DNA from: TMED14 sp041179465
GTDB taxonomy: Bacteria > Bacteroidota > Bacteroidia > Flavobacteriales > Schleiferiaceae
Length of the DNA stretch: 19,539 nt
Direction of reading: 5' to 3'
Assembly (NCBI GenBank): GCA_041179465.1
Contig: JBEGTJ010000029.1
Coordinates: 1 to 19,539 of the forward strand
In this document: positions 1-6,341 of the stretch, one piece after another
Position numbering within the stretch: the first letter of the stretch is position 1
Layout: every line of letters starts with the position of its first letter
Notes under the pieces: model-generated
What the model saw: the letters and a program-made list of their open reading frames with translations, nothing else
Told to the model about the DNA's origin: nothing
The model's database searches: none
Position numbers and translations under genes: made by a program

Positions 1-137
1 TCAAGCTCAACAACAAGCTGGTCTCGAGCGCTGAAGAAGTCGCAAAGATTTTGGGCGAGCTCGGTCCCGGCGACGGCGTGCTGATTCAAGGCTACCGCCC
101 CAACGGACGCGCTGAGGTTTTTGCCTTCGCCCTCTAG
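1..137 (+). CDS. C-terminal fragment of a probable Do/HtrA-type periplasmic serine protease (PDZ domain end)
   Basis: The gene enters from the left edge, reads in frame from base 3 and stops at TAG 135-137, so only about 44 residues are visible. They read KLNNKLVSSAEEVAKILGEL, then a GDGVLIQGYRPNG-like turn and a final hydrophobic strand. In PDZ domains of the Do/DegP family the last helix carries 'V.S.EE....L', followed by 'G..vll...R.G', which fits well. The catalytic domain lies outside the window, so the protease assignment rests on this short match alone. Another PDZ-containing periplasmic protein is possible. A strong terminator follows 23 bases downstream, so the gene ends its transcription unit. 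Confidence 0.55.
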   Translation, partial: KLNNKLVSSAEEVAKILGELGPGDGVLIQGYRPNGRAEVFAFAL

Positions 138-160
138 GCATTCGTCTTGGGAGGCCCCAG

Positions 161-210
161 GCCGGTTTTGCGTGGACTAAGTGTCCAAAATACGCAAAAC
201 CGGCTTTTTT
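161..210 (+). terminator. Rho-independent terminator after the HtrA-like gene
   Basis: A 13-bp perfect stem (GCCGGTTTTGCGT at 161-173 with ACGCAAAACCGGC at 192-204) is followed directly by six T at 205-210. Inside it, GGAC 174-177 pairs with GTCC 183-186 around a short loop. This separates the upstream gene from the GAPDH promoter. Confidence 0.92.
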
Positions 211-260
211 AATGCGCTGAAATACCGCTGCTTAGCAAATAAAAATTGCCTAAAAATGGC

Positions 261-291
261 TTGAGTCCGCTGGGCCTCCCTCCTACCTTTG
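261..291 (+). promoter_or_regulatory. Bacteroidota-type promoter of the GAPDH gene
   Basis: TTG (261-263) and TACCTTTG (284-291, matching TAnnTTTG) are separated by 20 bases, the -33/-7 arrangement known for the primary sigma factor of Bacteroidetes. The box lies 31 bases before the ATG at 323, so the transcript should have a short leader of roughly 25 bases. Confidence 0.75.
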
Positions 292-322
292 CGGCACAAC
301 CCCAACCTTAAACCCACCCTTG

Positions 323-1774
323 ATGAATCCGTCTGCGAGCGCCTACCCGACGTCCGTGCAAGCCCGAATTTCCCTTGAAAAATCGGCGACCGACTTGCTT
401 AAAACCACCAACGACCTCTTTTACGACCGCAACGTCGAGGTGGTCTTGTTCCGCCAAACCTTGCTCGACCAACGCGCCTCTGAGGTTTTGCACGCCCACG
501 AGCACGCCATGGTGATGGCCGACGAACGGATTTCGGTCGACGACAGCCTCGGAATGGCTCAAGCCCTTCTCGAATTCGGCGTGCAAAACGCGCGCATCGA
601 CCTGGGACGACTGGCCACGGAATGGCGCCGGGAAGCCGCGACCTACCTGACCCGCAAAGCCTTTCTTCAGGCCAAGCTGGCGGACTTTAGCGTCACTGCA
701 AACCCCGCACCGCAGCCGGCCGACGTGGTGCTCTACGGCTTCGGCCGCATCGGGCGCCTCGTGGCCCGCGAACTCATTGCCCAAGAAGGACGCGGTGAAC
801 AGCTTCGGTTGCGCGCCATCGTCGTGCGCGGAAGCGGCGCAGAAGACGTCGAAAAACGAGCTTCGCTGCTCCGGGTCGACTCCGTTCACGGCCCCTTCCC
901 CGGCACCGTCACGGCAGATCCCGAGCGCAACGCGTTGATCATCAACGGCCGTCCGGTCCTGCTCATCAACGCGGCCAAGCCCGAAGACATCGACTACACC
1001 GCCCTCGGTTTGCGCAACGTCCTGGTAATCGACAACACGGGGGCCTTTCGCGACCGCGACGCCTTGGCGCGCCACCAGCAGTCCAAGGGCTGCAGCAAGG
1101 TTCTGCTCACCGCCCCCGGCAAGGGAATCCCCAACGTGGTGTTTGGAGTGAACCACGACAGCGACTTTGGCCAAGAAACCATCTTCTCGGCCGCTTCGTG
1201 CACGACCAACGCCATCGTCCCCGTGCTGAAGGTGATGAACGACGAATTCGGAATCGAACAGGGCCACATCGAAACGATTCACGCCTACACCAACGACCAG
1301 AATCTGGTCGACAACATGCACGCCAAGTACCGCCGGGGCCGGGCCGCCGCGCTGAACATGGTCATCACCGAGACGGGAGCCGGAAGCGCCATCGACAAAG
1401 CCCTTCCCGGACTTGGGGCGAAATTCACGAGCAACGCGATCCGTGTGCCGGTGCCCAACGGCTCCCTGGCCATCCTCAAGCTGAACCTGAGCCGGAGCGT
1501 GACCCGCGAAGCCCTCAATGCCGCCCTCAAGGCAGCAGCCTATCGGGGTCCTTTGGTGGAACAAATCAAGTACTCCACCAGCCCCGAGTTGGTGTCGAGC
1601 GACATCGTCGGCGACTCCTGCTGCTCCATTGTCGACAGCGAGGCCACCCTGCTGCACGCCGACGGCCGGAACGCCGTGCTGTACGTGTGGTACGACAACG
1701 AGTACGGCTACACGCGCCAGGTCATGCGCTTAGCGAAGCACATTGCGGGGGTGCGTCGCAAGACCTACTACTAG
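323..1774 (+). CDS. gap: Long-form glyceraldehyde-3-phosphate dehydrogenase with N-terminal extension
   Basis: NAD(P)-dependent phosphorylating GAPDH of glycolysis/gluconeogenesis, cytoplasmic. The protein has 483 residues from the ATG at 323; a TTG codon just before it is in frame but less likely. The dehydrogenase core begins near residue 135 with the Rossmann motif GFGRIGR (139-145). The catalytic cysteine is C293 in ASCTTN, followed by HAYTNDQ, a sugar-phosphate segment with TGAGSA, and the typical WYDNEYGY near the C-terminus. A standard GAPDH has about 330-340 residues; here about 130 extra, predicted mainly helical residues precede the core. Long forms of this kind are known among Flavobacteria-type GAPDHs; the role of the extension is not known to me. 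It has its own promoter (261-291) and no obvious terminator, only the repeat region after its stop. Confidence 0.93.
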   Translation: MNPSASAYPTSVQARISLEKSATDLLKTTNDLFYDRNVEVVLFRQTLLDQRASEVLHAHEHAMVMADERISVDDSLGMAQALLEFGVQNARIDLGRLATEWRREAATYLTRKAFLQAKLADFSVTANPAPQPADVVLYGFGRIGRLVARELIAQEGRGEQLRLRAIVVRGSGAEDVEKRASLLRVDSVHGPFPGTVTADPERNALIINGRPVLLINAAKPEDIDYTALGLRNVLVIDNTGAFRDRDALARHQQSKGCSKVLLTAPGKGIPNVVFGVNHDSDFGQETIFSAASCTTNAIVPVLKVMNDEFGIEQGHIETIHAYTNDQNLVDNMHAKYRRGRAAALNMVITETGAGSAIDKALPGLGAKFTSNAIRVPVPNGSLAILKLNLSRSVTREALNAALKAAAYRGPLVEQIKYSTSPELVSSDIVGDSCCSIVDSEATLLHADGRNAVLYVWYDNEYGYTRQVMRLAKHIAGVRRKTYY

Positions 1775-1780
1775 GCGGTA

Positions 1781-1994
1781 GCTACTGGTTTCTGGTTTCT
1801 TGTTTATCGTGAGTCGCTTAAAGGTGCACTTGGATCCTGTCCAATGGTGTACCTCGTCACTCGTACCCGTTTCTTTTCCCATTTAGCTCATAACCAAAAA
1901 AACAAGAAACGAGAAACAAGCAACCGAAAACCAGGAACGAGAAACCAGCAACTGAAAACCAGGAACGAGAAACCAAAAACCAGGAACCAGTAGC
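1781..1994. repeat. Inverted repeat bracketing the gap-tcdA spacer
   Basis: GCTACTGGTTTCTGGTTT at 1781-1798 is the reverse complement of AAACCAGGAACCAGTAGC at 1977-1994 except for one position (17 of 18). A second complementary pair, TTTCTTGTTT near 1796-1805 and AAACAAGAAA near 1899-1908, lies inside it. The arms are about 180 bases apart and flank a stretch with no reading frame I would call. The right arm is the end of the tandem array at 1908-2008, so the left arm looks like an inverted, detached copy of the array unit. Confidence 0.75.
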
Positions 1995-2008
1995 GAGAAA
2001 CCAAAAGG
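1908..2008. repeat. Degenerate 28-bp tandem array upstream of tcdA
   Basis: Two 28-bp units (1908-1935 and 1936-1963) both begin AACGAGAAAC and end GAAAACCAGG, with three differences between them. They are followed by a 21-bp shortened unit (1964-1984) lacking the middle seven bases and a diverged remnant to 2008. The array is built from smaller GAAACCA/GGAAC/GCAAC phrases and is A-rich on the plus strand, unlike the GC-rich genes around it. It ends about ten bases before the -7 box of tcdA. Confidence 0.8.
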
Positions 2009-2018
2009 GGTGCGCACG

Positions 2019-2026
2019 TACTTTTG
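2019..2026 (+). promoter_or_regulatory. -7 element of the tcdA promoter
   Basis: TACTTTTG matches TAnnTTTG and ends five bases before the ATG at 2032, so transcription should start at or next to the start codon (leaderless or nearly so). No TTG is visible at the right distance upstream, where the tandem array lies; the -33 half is therefore weak or absent. Confidence 0.6.
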
Positions 2027-2031
2027 CGGCC

Positions 2032-2760
2032 ATGATTCCGCACTGGCTCGAACGCACGGAACTTTTGGTAGGTCCCGAAGCCCTGGAACGGGTTATTGGG
2101 GCGCACGTGCTCGTGGTCGGACTGGGGGGCGTCGGCAGCTTTGCCGTTGAATTTCTGGCTCGGGCGGGCGTTGGGCGGCTCACGATCGTCGACGGCGACG
2201 TAGTGGACCCCACCAACCGAAACCGCCAGCTTCAGGCGCTCAGCAGCACCCACGGCCAAAAAAAAGCCGAGCTCATTCGGGACCGAGTGCGGGACATCAA
2301 TCCCGAGTGCCAGGTAGAGGCCATAGACCATTTTTTGGATCCCGAGGCGATGCGCAACCTCCTGCACACGGCCCAAGTCGATTTTGCTCTGGACTGCATC
2401 GACAGCGTGCAGCCCAAGCTCAACTTTATTCGCACGGCTTTGACGGAACGCATTCCCTTCATCAGCTCCATGGGGGCCGGCGGGCGCGTGGACCCGAGTA
2501 AAATTCACATTGCGCCGCTTCAGGAGAGCTACAACTGCCCTTTTGCCAAGCACGTGCGCAAGCGGCTTCAGCACGAATACGGGATTCGCAAGGGGTTTCC
2601 CGTGGTGTTCAGCAGCGAATTAGCCAATAAAGACAGCGTGCGGCTCACCGACGGAAGCAACTTTAAAAAGTCCTTTTACGGCACCAGCGCGTGGATCCCG
2701 GCCGCCTTTGGACTTCACGCCGCGAGCTATGCGGTCCGCCAACTGATGGCAAGTAACTAG
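2032..2760 (+). CDS. tcdA: tRNA threonylcarbamoyladenosine dehydratase (TcdA/CsdL, E1-like ThiF fold)
   Basis: ATP-dependent dehydratase that cyclises the t6A modification at position 37 of ANN-decoding tRNAs to ct6A. The 242-residue protein has an N-terminal adenylation fold with nucleotide motif GLGGVG (30-35), an acidic strand end VDGDVVDPTNRNRQ, DCIDSV in the middle and SSMGAGGRVDP, all features of the TcdA branch rather than MoeB or ThiF. The length agrees with TcdA. The ATG at 2032 is chosen because the promoter box lies just upstream and the homologous N-terminus (HWLERTELLVG) starts there. It ends convergently with lrp and their stop codons overlap. miaE, another tRNA-37-region modification gene, lies about 2 kb away on the other strand, but no functional link is shown. 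Confidence 0.93.
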   Translation: MIPHWLERTELLVGPEALERVIGAHVLVVGLGGVGSFAVEFLARAGVGRLTIVDGDVVDPTNRNRQLQALSSTHGQKKAELIRDRVRDINPECQVEAIDHFLDPEAMRNLLHTAQVDFALDCIDSVQPKLNFIRTALTERIPFISSMGAGGRVDPSKIHIAPLQESYNCPFAKHVRKRLQHEYGIRKGFPVVFSSELANKDSVRLTDGSNFKKSFYGTSAWIPAAFGLHAASYAVRQLMASN

Positions 2761-2772
2761 TTACTAGTAACT
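2752..2772. repeat. Alternating inverted 7-mers at the tcdA/lrp convergence
   Basis: AGTAACT (2752-2758), AGTTACT (2759-2765) and AGTAACT (2766-2772) lie end to end; each is the reverse complement of its neighbour, so two overlapping 14-bp perfect palindromes exist. Both stop codons (TAG 2758-2760 on plus, TAG 2759-2757 on minus) fall inside, and both proteins end in Ser-Asn because of the symmetry. There is no T-run, so it is not a classical terminator. Confidence 0.85.
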
Positions 2773-3248
2773 TGCTCGTCGTTGAGGTGCAAAATCTGCG
2801 TCAACAGCGCCTTTGAGCTGTTGATGGGCTCCTCGAGGGCAATCATGGTTTCGGTGTTCGAAACGCCCGGAATGTCGCTGATTTTGAAAATGATGTCCTT
2901 GGCGTGCTTGGTGTCCTGGCAGCGGATTTTGGCAAAAATTCCAAAGCGCCCCGTGGCGATGTGGGCCACCGTTACCTCGGGAATCGCCTTAAGCGCGTCA
3001 ATGACTTCATGCGTGGCCGACGTTTTACTCAAGTACACGCCCACAAAGGCAATGAATCCGTAGCCGAGCTGTTCGTAGTCCACCTGCAGGCTGGCGCCCT
3101 TGATAATGCCCGCTTTCTCGAGTTTTTTCACGCGAACGTGAATGGTTCCGGGGCTCACCCCAAGCTCTTTGGCGATGTCGGTGTAGGTCTTGCGGGCGTC
3201 CTCGAGCAGGTGACGCAGAATCTCGCGGTCGACGTTGTCCAATTTCAT
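2757..3248 (-). CDS. Lrp/AsnC-family transcriptional regulator
   Basis: The 163-residue protein has the full family architecture: an N-terminal winged helix-turn-helix (about residues 4-60, with LDNVDREILRHL and GVSPGTIHVRVKKLEKAGII) and a C-terminal RAM ligand-binding domain (about 65-150, with GYGFIAFVGVYL). Such proteins act as dimers, octamers or hexadecamers that sense amino acids. ATG 3248 is preferred to the in-frame GTG one codon upstream. The gene lies 15 bases after the gcvT stop and is the last gene of miaE-gcvT-lrp. In Escherichia coli Lrp activates the glycine cleavage operon, so sensing glycine or another amino acid and controlling this operon is a reasonable inference. The ligand cannot be read from the sequence. 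Confidence 0.93.
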   Translation of the reverse strand: MKLDNVDREILRHLLEDARKTYTDIAKELGVSPGTIHVRVKKLEKAGIIKGASLQVDYEQLGYGFIAFVGVYLSKTSATHEVIDALKAIPEVTVAHIATGRFGIFAKIRCQDTKHAKDIIFKISDIPGVSNTETMIALEEPINSSKALLTQILHLNDEQVTSN

Positions 3249-3263
3249 CACAACGTAGTCGCG

Positions 3264-4358
3264 TTAGGCTTGATAAAACGGAAGCGACACCACCTCGGCC
3301 TTCAGCGCCTTGCCCCGAACTTCGACCCACACGCTGCTCCCCGGGGCCGCCATCGCCGTCGGAACGTAGGCAAGTCCAATCGCCTCGTTGATCGAGGGGG
3401 ACATCGTTCCGCTGGTCACCTCGCCCACTGCCGTCCCTGAGGCGTCGACGATGGGGTATCCGTGGCGCGGAATTCCGCGGTCGATCATCTTGATTCCGAC
3501 GAGCTTGCGCGCTACTCCCTGCTCCTTTTGGGCTTTGAGGGCGGACGAGTTGGTGAATTCTTTGGTGAATTTGGTAATCCAGCCCAGTCCGGCTTCAATG
3601 GGTGACGTGGTGTCGTCGATGTCGTTTCCGTACAGGCAAAATCCCATTTCCAGGCGCAGGGTGTCGCGGGCTCCGAGGCCAATGGGCTCCAGGCCAAAGG
3701 GAGCTCCCGCGGCAAGCACGGCGTCCCAGGCCGCCGCCGCGTGGGCATTGGGGAGGTAAATTTCAAATCCGCCCGCACCCGTGTAGCCGGTGGCGCTCAC
3801 TACGACGTCCGAAACGCCCGCAAACGTACCTATTCCAAACGTGTAGTAGGTCATGGCTGCGAGGTCCAGATCGGTGAGGGACTGCAGGGCTTGCGCGGCC
3901 AAGGGGCCCTGTACGGCCAACAGGGCCGTGCCTTCAGAGGCATCGGCCATGCGAACGTCAAAGTTGCCTGCGAACTGCTGCAGCCAGGCCCAGTCCTTGG
4001 CCATGTTGCTGGCGTTGACCACGAGCATATACTTGGTGTCGTTCACGCAGTAGACGAGCAGGTCGTCCACGATTCCGCCCGTGGTGTTCGGAAGGCAGCT
4101 GTACTGCACTTTGCCCGGAGTAAGCTTGGCGACGTCGTTGCTCGTGACCGAGTTCAAGAAGGCGGTCGCCTCAGGCCCTTCGACCCAAAATTCGCCCATG
4201 TGCGACACGTCAAACATCCCAACCTTTTGGCGCACCACGTGGTGCTCGTGGCTCACCCCGGCGTACTGCACGGGCATTTCGTAGCCCGCAAAAGGGACCA
4301 TTTTAGCTCCCAGCGCAACGTGCTGGTCAAACAACGGAGTTTTTTTCAAATCTTCCAT
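3264..4358 (-). CDS. gcvT: Aminomethyltransferase, T-protein of the glycine cleavage system
   Basis: Transfers the methylene group from aminomethylated H-protein to tetrahydrofolate, releasing ammonia; cytoplasmic. The 364-residue protein is full length. It starts MEDLKKTPLFDQHVALGAKM, has FDVSHMGE near 49-56, and GGIVDDLLVY with the expected catalytic aspartate near D98. It also has TGYTGAGGFEIYL, LGARDTLRLEMGFCLYGND and EVTSGTMSPS towards the C-terminus, all T-protein signatures. The other glycine cleavage genes (gcvH, gcvP) are not in the window, as is usual in Bacteroidota. The ATG lies 19 bases after the miaE stop, and no separate promoter box is visible between them. A short gap leads to lrp. 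Together these indicate one operon. Confidence 0.96.
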   Translation of the reverse strand: MEDLKKTPLFDQHVALGAKMVPFAGYEMPVQYAGVSHEHHVVRQKVGMFDVSHMGEFWVEGPEATAFLNSVTSNDVAKLTPGKVQYSCLPNTTGGIVDDLLVYCVNDTKYMLVVNASNMAKDWAWLQQFAGNFDVRMADASEGTALLAVQGPLAAQALQSLTDLDLAAMTYYTFGIGTFAGVSDVVVSATGYTGAGGFEIYLPNAHAAAAWDAVLAAGAPFGLEPIGLGARDTLRLEMGFCLYGNDIDDTTSPIEAGLGWITKFTKEFTNSSALKAQKEQGVARKLVGIKMIDRGIPRHGYPIVDASGTAVGEVTSGTMSPSINEAIGLAYVPTAMAAPGSSVWVEVRGKALKAEVVSLPFYQA

Positions 4359-4377
4359 AATGAATCAAGGGGTGGTA

Positions 4378-4962
4378 TTAGCCGTGAACGCGTTCCGGAT
4401 TGGTGAACGAAGCGACGACCTGGGCTTCGTAGGCAAGCAGCTCCTTCCAGAGCCGATCGACTTCGTCGCGCTGCCCGTACTTGCGGGCAAACTTCAAGAA
4501 CATCGTGTAGTGGTTGGCCTCAGAGGCCATGAGGCGCGCGTAAAACTGGGCGAGTTCTTCGTCCTGAACGGATTCGCTCAGCACGCGAAAGCGCTCGCAG
4601 CTGCGGGCCTCGATCAGCGCGGCGAGGAGCAAGCGGTGGACCAAGCGCTTCATGCGGTCTCCGTGGGGGGCAAAAAACTTCGTTACCGCGGCTACGTACT
4701 CGTCTTTGCGCTCGCGCCCCAAGGTCAAGCCGCGCTCGACAATGCGTTTGTGCACCATTTCAAAATGGCTCATTTCTTCGCGGGCAAGGGCCGCCATTTC
4801 GGTCACGAGGTCGCTGAGCTCCGGGTAGGTTACCACCAGGGAAATCGCCGTGGACGCGGCTTTTTGCTCGCAGTAGGCATGGTCCGTCAAGATCTCGCTG
4901 AGGTGCATTTCGGCAGCCCTCGCCCAGCGCGGATCGGTCGGTAGTTTGAGCCCAAGCATCAT
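4378..4962 (-). CDS. miaE: tRNA-(ms2io6A37)-hydroxylase (MiaE)
   Basis: Non-haem di-iron monooxygenase that hydroxylates the isopentenyl group of ms2i6A at position 37 of tRNAs. The 194-residue, mostly helical protein has the ferritin-like metal ligands in order: E32 in HAYCEQKAA, E63 and H66 in REEMSHFE, a later E in EARSCERF and the EANHY motif near residue 150. The length matches MiaE. Two ATG codons stand in tandem; the first (4962) lies seven bases after a TACTTTTG box, so the mRNA is nearly leaderless. It is the first gene of miaE-gcvT-lrp. Another ferritin-like hydroxylase is the only alternative, and the order and spacing of motifs favour MiaE. Confidence 0.92.
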   Translation of the reverse strand: MMLGLKLPTDPRWARAAEMHLSEILTDHAYCEQKAASTAISLVVTYPELSDLVTEMAALAREEMSHFEMVHKRIVERGLTLGRERKDEYVAAVTKFFAPHGDRMKRLVHRLLLAALIEARSCERFRVLSESVQDEELAQFYARLMASEANHYTMFLKFARKYGQRDEVDRLWKELLAYEAQVVASFTNPERVHG

Positions 4963-4969
4963 ACAATGG

Positions 4970-4977
4970 CAAAAGTA
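4970..4977 (-). promoter_or_regulatory. -7 element of the miaE-gcvT-lrp promoter
   Basis: On the minus strand TACTTTTG matches TAnnTTTG and ends seven bases before the miaE ATG. I see no TTG at -33. mltF starts divergently 26 bases away, so the two promoters must lie back to back; no comparably good box is visible for mltF. Confidence 0.6.
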
Positions 4978-5003
4978 CGGCCCAGGCGCCCGATCTTCGG
5001 GGC

Positions 5004-6341
5004 ATGTTCAAGCATTGGCGTTGGTGGTTAACCCTCGTGGCGGTATCGTTTATGGTCGGTTCGCCGAGCCCGTCTACCGACCTCGACCGCACCGCGACGT
5101 GGAACGACGCGTGGTCGGCCGGGCTGGTTCGGGTCGTCGTCGTGCCCGACCTGGGCGTCATGCAGCTCGACGGCGGGCGCGTACTGGGCTACGACGTGCA
5201 GCTGCTGGAATGGTGGGGGCGCCGAACCGGCCACCCTATCGAATGGCAGTACGCGGCTTCGGTCCATGAGGCCCTGGAGGCGGTTCGGCTCGGAACCGCC
5301 GACGTGGCGGTTGGGCCCATTCCCGAAGAAGGCATGCTGGAATTGGCCGCAACCCAACCGGTGCGCTCGTTTCGGTGGGTTCGGGTGGGAACCTCAAAGA
5401 CCGCTACCCCACCCGCTTCTTCGGCCGCCAAAAAGGCCAAGAAGGCCAAGAAGTCCGCCCGCAAGCCCCGCGTTGCGCCCAAGCCGCGCATCCACATTCC
5501 GGGCGAATTCCCCAAACCCCTGTGGCTGTTGGAGGCCGACAGCTTGAATGTGGTACCCGCCGGCCCGACGATGTTTCGCTTTGCCGGGCTCGACACGAGC
5601 CAGTGGATCATGCCCGACTACGTGGCCCGAGCTTGGGGCCGTCGCGGAACCCGACTGGCCAAGGGCAGCTTTCACTGGGCGGTGCGCCCCGGCGACACGG
5701 TGCTGCTCGCCGAACTCAACGACCTGGTGCGCGGACGCTCCAGCCGCAACCAGCGCGGGGCGTTGGCGCAAAAACCCGTTCCGCGCCCGAGCGACCGCGA
5801 CAGCCTGATTTCGGCCTACGACGCGCTGTTGGTCGGCCACAGCGGCTGGGACCGCTTCACGCTCAATGCGCTCATTTTTGCGGAGAGCCGGTTTAACCCG
5901 AGCATCGTTTCGCCCGCGGGCGCGGTGGGACTCATGCAGCTCCTGCCTTCGACCGCCAACCGCATGAACCGCGGTCCGGTGGACCTCTACAACCCCAAGG
6001 CCAACATCAAGGTGGGCATTCGCTACCTGCGCTACTTGGACCTGTTTTGGAAAAACCGCGGCGTTCCCGACGACCAGCGACTGCCGTTCGTCATGGCTTC
6101 CTACAACACCGGGCCCGCGCCGGTCGAGCGCGCCATGAAGCGCGCCCAAAGCAAGGGGTACGACCCCACGCGTTGGTTCGGAAACGTCGACCAAGTGGCC
6201 AAGGGCCCCGGGGGGCACTACGCCCGCAAAACGCGCGACATGGCCCAGCAGTATCAGGGCTTCGTGCAGTCGTGGCGGCGCGCCCGGCTGCGCAGCACCA
6301 CCCCAAACGATCCGGGATCGGTTAAAACTGAAAGTAAATAA
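5004..6341 (+). CDS. Periplasmic lytic murein transglycosylase, MltF-like
   Basis: Cleaves the MurNAc-GlcNAc bond of peptidoglycan to give 1,6-anhydroMurNAc. The 445-residue protein has an N-terminal signal segment (hydrophobic about 9-20; no lipobox cysteine). A solute-binding-like domain as in MltF follows (about 41-130 and 170-246). The C-terminal SLT domain (about 268-430) has catalytic E294 in FAESRFNPS, then AGAVGLMQLLPSTA, NIKVGIRYL and SYNTGP, all family hallmarks. A Lys/Ala-rich tract (about 131-165) splits the binding-protein domain, which is shorter than usual. The 3' end overlaps the stop of the convergent MBOAT gene by 20 bases. Assignment to the SLT family is firm; assignment to MltF proper rests on the domain order. 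Confidence 0.88.
   Translation: MFKHWRWWLTLVAVSFMVGSPSPSTDLDRTATWNDAWSAGLVRVVVVPDLGVMQLDGGRVLGYDVQLLEWWGRRTGHPIEWQYAASVHEALEAVRLGTADVAVGPIPEEGMLELAATQPVRSFRWVRVGTSKTATPPASSAAKKAKKAKKSARKPRVAPKPRIHIPGEFPKPLWLLEADSLNVVPAGPTMFRFAGLDTSQWIMPDYVARAWGRRGTRLAKGSFHWAVRPGDTVLLAELNDLVRGRSSRNQRGALAQKPVPRPSDRDSLISAYDALLVGHSGWDRFTLNALIFAESRFNPSIVSPAGAVGLMQLLPSTANRMNRGPVDLYNPKANIKVGIRYLRYLDLFWKNRGVPDDQRLPFVMASYNTGPAPVERAMKRAQSKGYDPTRWFGNVDQVAKGPGGHYARKTRDMAQQYQGFVQSWRRARLRSTTPNDPGSVKTESK

Noticed and set aside
308..1657. Long minus-strand open frame opposite gap (449 codons)
   Set aside because: GAPDH on the plus strand is unmistakable; antisense frames stay open in GC-rich genes. The antisense translation shows no family motifs and no promoter.
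2757..2800. Classical terminator between tcdA and lrp
   Set aside because: The palindrome is AT-rich and has no T-run on either side, so I list it only as a repeat.
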